Assembly: GCA_964599375.1 (NCBI GenBank)
Contig: CAZREW010000001.1
Coordinates: 186,001 to 250,000 of the forward strand
DNA: 64,000 bases
Direction of reading: 5' to 3'
Source: JAUWCL01 sp964599375
GTDB taxonomy: Bacteria; Krumholzibacteriota; Krumholzibacteriia; Krumholzibacteriales; Krumholzibacteriaceae
Part shown: positions 34,512-41,706 of the stretch, piece by piece
How positions within the stretch are numbered: position 1 is the stretch's first letter
Layout of the letters: the number at the start of each line of letters is the position of its first letter
Translations under genes and position numbers: made by a program
Notes under the pieces: model-generated
What the model was told of the DNA's origin: nothing
The model's database searches: none
Seen by the model: only the letters and a program-made list of their open reading frames with translations

Positions 34512-35339
34512 CTAGCCGAACACGTTCGGAACGTGCTTGATCTTGTCGTAACACATATCCGGACCGTCGACACACAGGTAATAGTGGCCGACGTTACAAC
34601 GCCCGCATTTGCCCATCCCGCAAGACATCTTCCTGTTCATCGACAGGTATATCTGCGGGGGCTTGTAGCCTATCTCGAGAAGTTTCAGGGTGACGAACTT
34701 GAGCATGATCTCGGGCCCGCACGAAAGGGCGAAACCGTCGCTTATGTCGATCCCCTCGAGCTTGCCCTTCTCGAGCAGAGTAGTGACCAGGCCGACGTGT
34801 CCCGTCCAGTCAGGATGCGGAACGTCGATCGTCGTCTGAAGCGATATGTTTCCCGCGAGGCCGCGCCATTCGTCGTACTGCCTGCGGAAGCTCAGCTCGG
34901 CAGGTTCTCTCGCGCCGAACTTTATCACGATCTTTTTGTACTTCGAAGGGTCGGCGAAGAGCGCGTAGAGAAGTGCCCTCATCGGGGCGAGGCCCACGCC
35001 GCCGCCTACGACGAGCACATCTTTGCCCACGAGCTTATCGAGCGGGTATCCCTTGCCGAACGGCCCCCTGAGGCCGACCTTCGCGCCGGGGCCAAGGTCG
35101 TGCAGCGCTTCGGTGACTTTTCCCGTCCTGAGGATGGTGATCTCCATCCTTTCGGTGATGTTCGGGTCGGAGCTGGGCGTGAACGGAGCCTCGCCCACTC
35201 CGGGAACCGTGAGCTGCATGAACTGGCCGGCCTTGAACTTTATCGGCCTTACGGGCTTGAGGACGAACGTCTTGATCGTCGGGGTCTCGGTGATAACGTC
35301 TTCTACGACAGTATCGATGGGATAATACGGGTTTTTCAT
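34512..35339 (-). CDS. FAD/NAD(P)H-binding oxidoreductase (sulfhydrogenase gamma/NfnA-like)
   Basis: 275 residues. Ferredoxin-NADP reductase fold: KFKAGQFMQLTVPG and RMEITILRTGKVTEAL for FAD, DVLVVGGGVGLAPMRALL for NAD(P). The C-terminal cluster motif is CGMGKCGRCNVGHYYLCVDGP, with cysteines for a [2Fe-2S] centre as in HydG of Pyrococcus sulfhydrogenase and NfnA. It would exchange electrons with NAD(P)H. It is second in the operon, 13 bases after the sulfhydrogenase-beta-like gene. Confidence 0.92.
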   Translation of the reverse strand: MKNPYYPIDTVVEDVITETPTIKTFVLKPVRPIKFKAGQFMQLTVPGVGEAPFTPSSDPNITERMEITILRTGKVTEALHDLGPGAKVGLRGPFGKGYPLDKLVGKDVLVVGGGVGLAPMRALLYALFADPSKYKKIVIKFGAREPAELSFRRQYDEWRGLAGNISLQTTIDVPHPDWTGHVGLVTTLLEKGKLEGIDISDGFALSCGPEIMLKFVTLKLLEIGYKPPQIYLSMNRKMSCGMGKCGRCNVGHYYLCVDGPDMCYDKIKHVPNVFG

Positions 35340-35352
35340 CCCATTTGCTCCC

Positions 35353-36402
35353 TTACTTGGCTGCCTTGCTCATTACATTCCGGAACACTGCCCGCATGTC
35401 TATACCGGCGCTGCATGTGTCTATGCACCTTCCGCAGCCGGTGCAGAAGATCTCGCCGTGGCTCAGGGGCAGATAATCATACTTGTGATAATAACGGTGC
35501 TTGACCCTGTCGCTCAGGCGGGGCCTGGGATTGCCCATTCCCGCCATCCGCGCGTACCCGGTGACCTGGCAGCTGTCCCAGGACATCACTCTCCTGAACT
35601 TCTCGCCGTCGGCGATATCGAAGAGGAGGAAGCAGTAGCAGGTCGGGCAGATATTTGTGCAGGCGCCGCACTCGACACACCTGGCCGATTCCTCTTCCCA
35701 GAGGCCTTCTGTCAACGCTTCCCTGAGCGGCTCGGTCATCTTCGCCGCATCGGGGAAGTCCTTGTTGTTTTCCTTGAGTTTCGCGACGACCTTCATCCGC
35801 GCTTCGTCTCTCGATTTCTCTTGCCCGTCGCGCGGGGCGGTGAAGAGGTCCCCGTTTTCGGAGATGACCTTCTCGCCGCGCTCAGATCCCGCTTCGACAA
35901 GATATCCCGCGTCGACCTTCGATACGGTCAGGTCGTACCCCTTCTCGGGCCACGGCTTCCTGCCGACCAGGTTGCAGAAACACGATTCGCCGCAATCAGT
36001 GCAATCGGCGGCTATCGTGAACATCTTCTCCCTGCGTATCCGGTAGAACGGGTCTTCGAAATCCCCTTCTATCTGTACCTTGTCTACGAGTCCCATTGCC
36101 GCGATGTCGCAGGCCCTCGCGCCGACGATGATGAACGAGGGGGCGTTCTCACCAGCCTCGAGCTCATCGAGTTCCTCGGCCGGATACTCGGCGACTGTCG
36201 AGCGGAGAAGCTGCGCGAACCCCTTCAGCGTCTCGACGGTGCGATAGCCTTCCAAGCTCATACCGTCGGGCAGTGGGAAGGCATCAACGCGCTCGATATG
36301 TAATTTTCCGGTGTCTTCTTCAGTGACGGGCACAAAAAGCTCTCCCTCACCGGAAAGCTTCTTGAGCAACCTCTCGAAGTTTGTCGAGTCGATAAACTGC
36401 AT
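35353..36402 (-). CDS. Sulfhydrogenase beta-like 4Fe-4S protein (HydB/AsrA type)
   Basis: 349 residues. Soluble, with three cysteine groups: CTDCGESCFCN, CVECGACTNICPTCYC and CTGCGRCIDTCSAG. The N-terminal region (SLEGYRTVETLKGFAQLLR, VGARACDIAAMGLVDKV) is typical of HydB of archaeal sulfhydrogenase and AsrA of anaerobic sulfite reductase, which transfer electrons between the flavin subunit and the catalytic part. It is the first gene of the series, with a promoter-like sequence about 105 to 130 bases upstream. Confidence 0.9.
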   Translation of the reverse strand: MQFIDSTNFERLLKKLSGEGELFVPVTEEDTGKLHIERVDAFPLPDGMSLEGYRTVETLKGFAQLLRSTVAEYPAEELDELEAGENAPSFIIVGARACDIAAMGLVDKVQIEGDFEDPFYRIRREKMFTIAADCTDCGESCFCNLVGRKPWPEKGYDLTVSKVDAGYLVEAGSERGEKVISENGDLFTAPRDGQEKSRDEARMKVVAKLKENNKDFPDAAKMTEPLREALTEGLWEEESARCVECGACTNICPTCYCFLLFDIADGEKFRRVMSWDSCQVTGYARMAGMGNPRPRLSDRVKHRYYHKYDYLPLSHGEIFCTGCGRCIDTCSAGIDMRAVFRNVMSKAAK

Positions 36403-36504
36403 GTGGTTTGTTTCCGTAAAAAGAATCGGCTACCGTGGATACGGCGGCCTTAATTCACCTTACCAGCAGCATGCCACCTTCGGCATGCCCGAGACAGCAG
36501 AAAG

Positions 36505-36534
36505 TACAATTCCACAAACGCGGCGAAAGTGTCA
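36505..36534 (-). promoter_or_regulatory. Promoter-like sequence for the hydrogenase operon
   Basis: On the minus strand a perfect TTGACA (36534-36529) is followed after 18 bases by AATTGT (36510-36505), a weak -10. It is about 105 bases before the first ATG of the 18-gene series. Confidence 0.4.
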
Positions 36535-36606
36535 AGATTATTTTTTTCGGAAAACCGTAAAGGAATTGTTTTCTTGGCGCAGGAAAACGAGTTGGGGTTT
36601 ACACGG

Positions 36607-36632
36607 AAAAGGGCGGACCGCCTGGCCCGCCC
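36607..36632 (-). terminator. Intrinsic terminator of the tlpA-like gene
   Basis: On the minus strand GGGCGG (10-base loop) CCGCCC is followed by TTTT. It lies 67 to 92 bases after the TlpA-like stop codon. Confidence 0.6.
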
Positions 36633-36698
36633 GTCCTGTCTCATGCCTGCGCGCGCGAGCGGCCTCCTGGCAGCGGCGCCGCTCCCCGAGGCTTTGCG

Positions 36699-37631
36699 CT
36701 ATTCCTTGAGCAGCTTCTCGACCGCCTCGGTAAGCTCGCTGCCACGCAGGTTCTTGTACCTGATCTTTCCCTTCTTATCGAGAAGGAAGGTGGCAGGTAT
36801 GGAACTGACGGCGTAGAGCTGGCCTATCTCGGCTTGCCATCCCTTTCCGTCGAAGATCTGGCGCCATTTCATGTCCTGTTCCTTCAGGTATGAATCGAGC
36901 GCCTGGCGGTTGTTGTCCATCGAGACGCCGATTATGTCGAAACCCCTGGCATGATAGTCGGAATAGATCTTCTTGACATTGGGCATCTCCGCCCTGCAGG
37001 GAGCGCACCAGGTCGCCCAGAAGTCGATCAGGACGACCTTGCCCCTGTAGTCCGACGGGCTGATCGGTTTGCCGGCTATATCCGTCGCCTTGAAATCGAT
37101 CACTTCCGCGCCGATCTTAAGCTTCTTCATCGTCTCGAGACGCGCGAGCATCCCGCTCGCGGATTCCTTCATCTTGGGATCGATGCCCTCGATCGCGACC
37201 GCCTTGCTCAGTGCGCTCGCCGCGCCATCGAAATCGTCCTCGCCTAAATAAGCGTTGGCGAGCGCCATCCACGCCATACCTTGTTCCGATGGATCCTTCG
37301 GGAACTTCCCCTCGGTATACGTCTTCAGAACGGCCTTCGCGTCCGCGCCGCGCCCTATCTGCGAAAACATCTGCCCTAGCACGACCATGGCGCTCCCGGA
37401 GGCCGCCGTCCCGGACCAGGTCTTTATGAAGCCCTTGAGCCCTTCCTCGGCCCGGACGATGAGCTGATCCACCGGGACCGTGTTGCGCCCCTGCTGGAGT
37501 TCGCCCATAAGCTTCTCCAGAGCCTCCTTCGCGGCCGTCTCCCTCTGCGGATCGACCCCGGCAAAGGTCGAGCCTGCCAGAACGGCCACAAACAGCAGGG
37601 CCAGCACTGATATCCTGATTCTTCCAGTCAT
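36699..37631 (-). CDS. TlpA/ResA-like thiol-disulfide oxidoreductase with N-terminal helical domain
   Basis: 310 residues with a signal peptide (MTGRIRISVLALLFVAVLAG). Residues 30-170 are helical, TPR-like (DPSEQGMAWMALANAYLGE). Residues 175-310 form an AhpC/TlpA-type thioredoxin domain with FWATWCAPCRAEMP as redox centre and SSIPATFLLDKKGKI as cis-Pro loop. It should work in the periplasm, reducing disulphides or cytochrome/metal-site cysteines. It lies just downstream of the probable selenoprotein gene, separated by a hairpin with a U-run. The two could be a redox pair. Confidence 0.88.
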   Translation of the reverse strand: MTGRIRISVLALLFVAVLAGSTFAGVDPQRETAAKEALEKLMGELQQGRNTVPVDQLIVRAEEGLKGFIKTWSGTAASGSAMVVLGQMFSQIGRGADAKAVLKTYTEGKFPKDPSEQGMAWMALANAYLGEDDFDGAASALSKAVAIEGIDPKMKESASGMLARLETMKKLKIGAEVIDFKATDIAGKPISPSDYRGKVVLIDFWATWCAPCRAEMPNVKKIYSDYHARGFDIIGVSMDNNRQALDSYLKEQDMKWRQIFDGKGWQAEIGQLYAVSSIPATFLLDKKGKIRYKNLRGSELTEAVEKLLKE

Positions 37632-37645
37632 TATATTCGCCCCTT

Positions 37646-37681
37646 TAAAAACAGGGACGCGCCGAACTCCGGACGCGTCCC
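37646..37681 (-). terminator. Terminator or attenuator between DUF1573 and tlpA-like genes
   Basis: On the minus strand GGGACGCG (12-base loop) CGCGTCCC is followed by TG and TTTTT. It lies 59 bases after the DUF1573 stop and ends 15 bases before the tlpA-like ATG, so read-through could set the ratio of the two proteins. Confidence 0.7.
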
Positions 37682-37739
37682 GGATGGTTCCTGATGTATC
37701 GCGGCATGCGTGGCAACAAGAGCCGCGACCCGTCCGCTG

Positions 37740-38798
37740 CTACTTTCCCACTTCCTTTGTTATTCTCACGGAGCCCTTGATCGGCACGACCATCTCCTCG
37801 TATCCGGGATAATTGGTCAGGAACTTCAGCGTCGCTTCGTACTTGCCCGGCTCCGCCTTCGGCCTGATCTGGAACTTGCATGTGTATGCCTTGCCGGGCT
37901 TGACCTCCCTGATGTTCCATGTGATCGAGTCATCACTCGGGATCACGTCCAGGATCTTCAGCGAGTCTCCTCTGGCGGAGATTATCGATACTATCTTCTC
38001 GAAGCTCTTTGATGTTCCTTCGGTCATCTGGAGCTCTCTCATGTATATCGTGCTCGGATGAAGCTCGACGTCATCCATGATCTGCAGCCTGAAAGGCAAC
38101 TTCTTCTCGGGAAGCTTCTTTGAATCGGTATCGATGTACAGGTCGGCGTAGTACTGCCTCGGCGCAAGGTCCTTCTCCAACCACGTATCGATCTTGAACT
38201 TCTTGCCTTTCTCGAGAGTGGTTATCTTGATGCCTACGCCATCGGCGAGCGCGTTCTTGTCCTTGCTCTGCTCAGACCAGTGATACCCGGTCAGATTTAT
38301 CGGCTCCTCGAGAGAGGATGTGAGGATAACTTCATCCTTGAGCTTCTCTCCCCTGAATCCCGACAGGGCCAGCGCTTTCGAAGCCTGGAACACCTGAACG
38401 ACATTCCCCGTGACGCTCAGCGTCACCTTCGACTTCTCGGGATCATTTGTCGTCACCGTGAAGTCCTTCTTGAACCGTCCGGGATGAAGTTTGCTGCCTA
38501 TAAGTTTTACGCCTATCTTTCCCTCCGACCCGGGAGGGATGACCTCGTCATAGTCGGCCACTGAGCAGCCTCACCCAGGGCGGACGCCGAGTATGTGCAG
38601 TTCCGCCACCCCGTTGTTCCTCACCGTGAACACATAATCGATGTCGACTCCTTCGTAGAACGTGCCGATATCGGGTTCCGTGTCCCGAATATACATCTTG
38701 GGGGGGTCCTTCTGCGCCGCCCCGGCTGTCGACGCGAGCACTACCGCTGTCAAGGCGAAAGCCACAAGCGACAGGCCCAGCTTTCTCGAAAGGTTCAT
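37740..38798 (-). CDS. DUF1573 exported protein, probable selenoprotein (in-frame UGA at codon 76)
   Basis: 352 residues if the TGA at 38573-38571 is read through. The start at 38798 has GAGGAGACCTG upstream and gives a signal peptide (MNLSRKLGLSLVAFALTAVV). Residues 43-130 are a DUF1573 immunoglobulin-like domain: PDIGTFYEG, FTVRNNGVAELHILGV, then VIPPGSEGKIGVKL and TTNDPEKSKVTLSVTGNV. The family normally has a CGC motif after the I-x-x-V strand; here the codons are TGA-GGC-TGC, that is U-G-C. The frame is the same on both sides, and the downstream part has no Shine-Dalgarno of its own. A second Ig-like domain follows (residues 230-350). Neighbouring genes use TGA as a normal stop, so a changed code is unlikely. 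The alternative is a nonsense mutation. Confidence 0.75.
38539..38573 (-). promoter_or_regulatory. Candidate bacterial SECIS element
   Basis: Directly 3' of the UGA (38573-38571) the mRNA can form the hairpin AUGAC-GAG-GUCAU (38551-38539). Its loop starts with G and lies 24 bases after the UGA, within the 16-37 base range described for bacterial SECIS elements. The stem is short (five pairs), with possible extension by CCGA/UCGG outside it. Confidence 0.5.
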
Positions 38799-39098
38799 CA
38801 GGTCTCCTCTTTCATGCGGGCGCCGGCTGGCGGCCCCGCTCTCCAATGATAGATACCTCTGATCCCTCTACTGAAAACAGACCCGATACCCCATTTCTTC
38901 CCGTCGGCTCCGAAAGGGGGACCGGGACTTCTCCGTATCGATCAATAGTATATTATAAAATAGTATTATCCGGAGGTTCCACCAATTATTTTTTAATGTC
39001 TTGTCCGGCGGCGGCGGCTGCCGTCCCGCCGGCGCCGCCTTAGAGAAGTGATACTGCCCCGGCGGGGACGAGATGGAGATCCCCGAAAAACCCTGCCG
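38799..39098 (-). other. Intergenic region with promoter-like AT-rich block
   Basis: No gene. An AT-rich block at 38940-38970 on the minus strand holds TTGGTG (38985-38980), 17 bases, TATTTT (38962-38957), and an overlapping perfect TATAAT (38957-38952), about 155 bases before the DUF1573 start. The rest is GC-rich without obvious structure. Confidence 0.4.
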
Positions 39099-40022
39099 CT
39101 ACCTGTCTGTCTGCCAGCCGTAACCCTCGTAATGATAGTCTATTGCGCCATCCACGATGTCGACGACCAGGAACCCCTCGGCAAACCCCTTGTAGGGCCC
39201 TTTCCACCAGGCCCCGCTGACGGCGCCGCCCGTGACGAACTTTGTACGCCCGACCTGCGCCTGCTCTACGATATGAAGATGTCCCTGGAGGACGAGCCGC
39301 AGGTCGTGCCTCTTGAACAGCGACATGACCTCCGGGGTATTGGTCACCATCTCGGCCGCCGGAACCCCTTCAGCCGTCCCGTAACTGATCTGAATCGAGG
39401 GAGACACAAGAGGGATGTGCACGCAGAGGACTACTGGGGTCTCCGGGTCGACCCTGCCGAGATCCGAGGCGATCCATTCGAGCGTCTCCCGCCCGACGTG
39501 GCCGTAATACCGCCTCTCACCGGTGAAACCTATCGTGTCGAGCAGGATGAAGTGCCAGCCCCCGAAATCGAACGAGGAGCTGGTCGAGCCGCCTCCCAGC
39601 CTGCTGCTGAACATCTTCCTGCCGTACTCGGGGTGCGAGGGGTCTATCCCGCTCGCGGCGTAGAGTCCGAAGATCTCATGGTTGCCGATCGTGTTATGGA
39701 CGGGCATCCGGAATCGCCGGCAGAGATCGCCGTACAACCTGTAAAGCGAGTCTGCTCTTTCGTAACTTGCTTCCAGCGCGTCATATACAAGATCGCCGCC
39801 CGTTATGACGAAGTCAGGGGAAAGTTCGTTGACCCTGTCTATGGCTGCCGTGAACCCCTCTGCGCCCCGGCGCTCCGGCATCACGTGGATGTCCGTCATG
39901 AATACGAACCGGAACCCGCCAGGCTGCTCTGGGCCGCCGAGCGTAATGGGCGGGAGTGCCATGAGGACTATTACGGGAATCACAAGAAGAAAGAGAGCGG
40001 GGATCGGCCTGCGTGTCATCAT
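39099..40022 (-). CDS. Exported calcineurin-like metallophosphoesterase
   Basis: 307 residues with a signal peptide (MMTRRPIPALFLLVIPVIVL). The metal-binding motifs of the superfamily appear in order: FMTDIHV (D-x-H), TGGDLVYD (G-D), TIGNHEIFG (G-N-H-E), a later VLCVHIPLV (H) and LQGHLHIVEQ (G-H-x-H). It is a binuclear metal phosphatase or phosphodiesterase acting outside the cytoplasm; the substrate is not predictable. It stands alone between intergenic stretches. Confidence 0.9.
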   Translation of the reverse strand: MMTRRPIPALFLLVIPVIVLMALPPITLGGPEQPGGFRFVFMTDIHVMPERRGAEGFTAAIDRVNELSPDFVITGGDLVYDALEASYERADSLYRLYGDLCRRFRMPVHNTIGNHEIFGLYAASGIDPSHPEYGRKMFSSRLGGGSTSSSFDFGGWHFILLDTIGFTGERRYYGHVGRETLEWIASDLGRVDPETPVVLCVHIPLVSPSIQISYGTAEGVPAAEMVTNTPEVMSLFKRHDLRLVLQGHLHIVEQAQVGRTKFVTGGAVSGAWWKGPYKGFAEGFLVVDIVDGAIDYHYEGYGWQTDR

Positions 40023-40046
40023 GACTCTCCTCGGGTAACAGATACG

Positions 40047-40073
40047 GGCAGGCCTGCCTGAGGCGGGCCTGCC
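40047..40073. repeat. Inverted repeat upstream of the phosphoesterase gene
   Basis: GGCAGGCC (40047-40054) and GGCCTGCC (40066-40073) with an 11-base loop. There is no U-run, so it is either a weak terminator for the 40295 gene or a leader hairpin. The remaining bases between 40074 and 40294 hold no gene; a TATTATATTCG-like AT-rich patch near 40220 is the only other notable element. Confidence 0.45.
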
Positions 40074-40294
40074 TGGGTCCGTGCATTACCTCGTCATTGT
40101 AACAGGAGAAGGTAACCGCGTGAAGCCGGATCAGGCGCCCGGGCAGGAACCATATCAGCGGCCCCTGATCCGCCGTCCGGCCCTGCCGGGCGCTGATTCT
40201 GAAAAGCACTGCTTTCACTCGAATATAATATATTACCGAAATGGTGGGTATTTATTTTTGCGTCGTGCGGAAAAACCAGGGTTCCCCTGCGGGG

Positions 40295-41362
40295 TCACCG
40301 GGCCAGTCCGATCTCTGACCATTCGGAGCCGGGCTGGAAGAAGGGCTCACCCGGGACGCCGGAGACCCTGGCGACCCACCAGAAGGAAGCGACCCGAGAA
40401 TAGACGTCCTGACTGCTGCGGACGTAGTATTCCTGTGTCTCCGGGTCGAAATCCATGACGAACACGCCGGCGTCACGCAGCTCTCTTCGGAATCCGGTCG
40501 TATCGCCCTCGAGGGACAGTACGTAGAACTTCGTGTTCCTGCCGCCGGGCACGATCTTGTACTCAGGATAGTATTCACCTATCCACCTTATGCCTTCTCG
40601 TACCATGAGGTCGAGGATATCGGAGACCGGCATCGATACAAGGAAAGATGTGCGGCCGACGGGGCCGTAATAGAACGCGTCCGTGATGTTGTCCCCGAAC
40701 CTGTCTAAGAACTCCTCCCATCCCATCTCATCCATGGTCTGCACGATCGCGACGATCTTCGTTCCGCCAAGCCCCTCCTGCTCGAGGTTCTTGAGCCTGA
40801 TCAGCAGGAACTCGCCTATCTCCCACGGGAGGATGGGGCCGAAAGGAAGTTCGATCCCGTACAGGTCCTCGTCGATCGACCCTGGAAGCGGCTCGGGGAG
40901 ATATACATGGGGATAGTCATAGTATATGATCGTGCGGGGGTAGTGGATACGGGGCGGACGGGGCTTCGGCAATATGCGCGGCGGCCTCGGGCGTATGAGG
41001 GGCATGATGTGGCGCCTGAGGTCATCCCTCCTGTTCCTTCCCAGCTCGCCCATCTCCTTCTTGTCAGTCCCGGGAGCCTTCCCGGCTTCTCTCGGCGGCC
41101 TTCTGACGAAGGTAGTGCCGGATGGCGGATCCTTGCTGTCACGCCTCTCCGCCGGCCCCTTCTTCTTCTCAGAGACAGCCCCTTGGCTGCGGTCCGGCAC
41201 ATTCTGCGAATCGTCCCGCTTTCTCTCGTGCGCGGCGGGGTGCTTCCTGCCGCCGGACGCCGCCTTGCCATGAACGCTGGCCGGGGCAGAGAGCAACATC
41301 GCCGTGAATATCAATGCCGCCGGGGCGAGGGACCTTGAGATCGTTTTTGAGCGTTTCATCAT
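40295..41362 (-). CDS. Exported protein with basic Pro-rich linker and two prodomain-like folds
   Basis: 355 residues from tandem ATG codons at 41362/41359 (CAGGGAAGTG upstream) with signal peptide MMKRSKTISRSLAPAALIFTAM. An in-frame ATG at 41554 precedes the signal and is rejected. After a Lys/Arg/Pro-rich segment (residues 30-140, with repeated RPPRI) come two similar alpha/beta units: GGTKIVAIVQTMDEM followed by IRWIGEYYPEYKI, and TKFYVLSLEGDTTGFRR followed by YYVRSSQDVYSRVASF. The RWIGEYYPEYKI-type segment resembles the inhibitory prodomain attached to many subtilases, but no protease domain follows. It may bind proteins or peptides outside the cell. The function is unknown. Confidence 0.6.
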   Translation of the reverse strand: MMKRSKTISRSLAPAALIFTAMLLSAPASVHGKAASGGRKHPAAHERKRDDSQNVPDRSQGAVSEKKKGPAERRDSKDPPSGTTFVRRPPREAGKAPGTDKKEMGELGRNRRDDLRRHIMPLIRPRPPRILPKPRPPRIHYPRTIIYYDYPHVYLPEPLPGSIDEDLYGIELPFGPILPWEIGEFLLIRLKNLEQEGLGGTKIVAIVQTMDEMGWEEFLDRFGDNITDAFYYGPVGRTSFLVSMPVSDILDLMVREGIRWIGEYYPEYKIVPGGRNTKFYVLSLEGDTTGFRRELRDAGVFVMDFDPETQEYYVRSSQDVYSRVASFWWVARVSGVPGEPFFQPGSEWSEIGLAR

Positions 41363-41706
41363 GCACTTCCCTGTCAGAGCTGGTATCTCCGGGCAGGAGG
41401 ATCCCGGGCTTACCGCTGGTCCCTTTCGGGACCCCCCATGATGATCGTCCCGATATCCGAGCCTGTGGTTACATTTGATTATAACATAATACGCGCCCGG
41501 GTAAAGGCTCCGGCCGCTCCGGTTTCGTTGTAAATTGTTGACAGTCCGTGTCATTTTCCTTTTCTTTAAGGGGGGCTCGCAGTAAATTATTTCTACTTAT
41601 CATCGATCTCGAATATATATGATCAGCCATACCGGTCGGATGGGGTGTCTCCGACGGAGGCGGTCGCGCCGCCGGCACGGCCACGGTAAGACAGGAAGGG
41701 AACCTT
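41363..41706. other. Divergent intergenic region
   Basis: 344 bases without a gene between the 40295 gene and the nifS-like gene. Besides the minus promoter below, a TTGACA at 41538-41543 points toward the nifS-like gene but has no convincing -10 at 17 bases. ATATATATGAT near 41610-41620 is another possible -10. Confidence 0.4.
41478..41505 (-). promoter_or_regulatory. Promoter of the 40295 gene
   Basis: On the minus strand TTTACC (41505-41500), 16 bases, perfect TATAAT (41483-41478), about 115 bases before the ATG. Confidence 0.5.

Larger units (their letters stand above)
36403..36698 (-). other. Intergenic region upstream of the hydrogenase operon
   Basis: About 300 bases without a gene. 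It holds a hairpin GCATGCC-ACCTTC-GGCATGC (36469-36488) in the presumed 5' leader of the hydrogenase operon, a promoter-like pair and a terminator for the tlpA-like gene. The AT-rich stretch around 36535-36570 stands out from the GC-rich surroundings. Confidence 0.4.

Noticed and set aside
29013..36402. Complex I (Nuo) locus
   Set aside because: The NuoD-like protein has both nickel CxxC motifs, a maturation tail and a protease gene, and Mrp genes follow; this defines a group 4 hydrogenase.
36469..36488. Terminator in the hydrogenase leader
   Set aside because: The hairpin has no U-run on either strand; left as a leader hairpin.
37740..38846. Two separate genes (or a pseudogene) for the DUF1573 region
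   Set aside because: Both parts are in one frame, the downstream part has no ribosome binding site, and the single stop falls exactly on the conserved Cys of the CGC motif. A random nonsense mutation there is possible but less likely than Sec.
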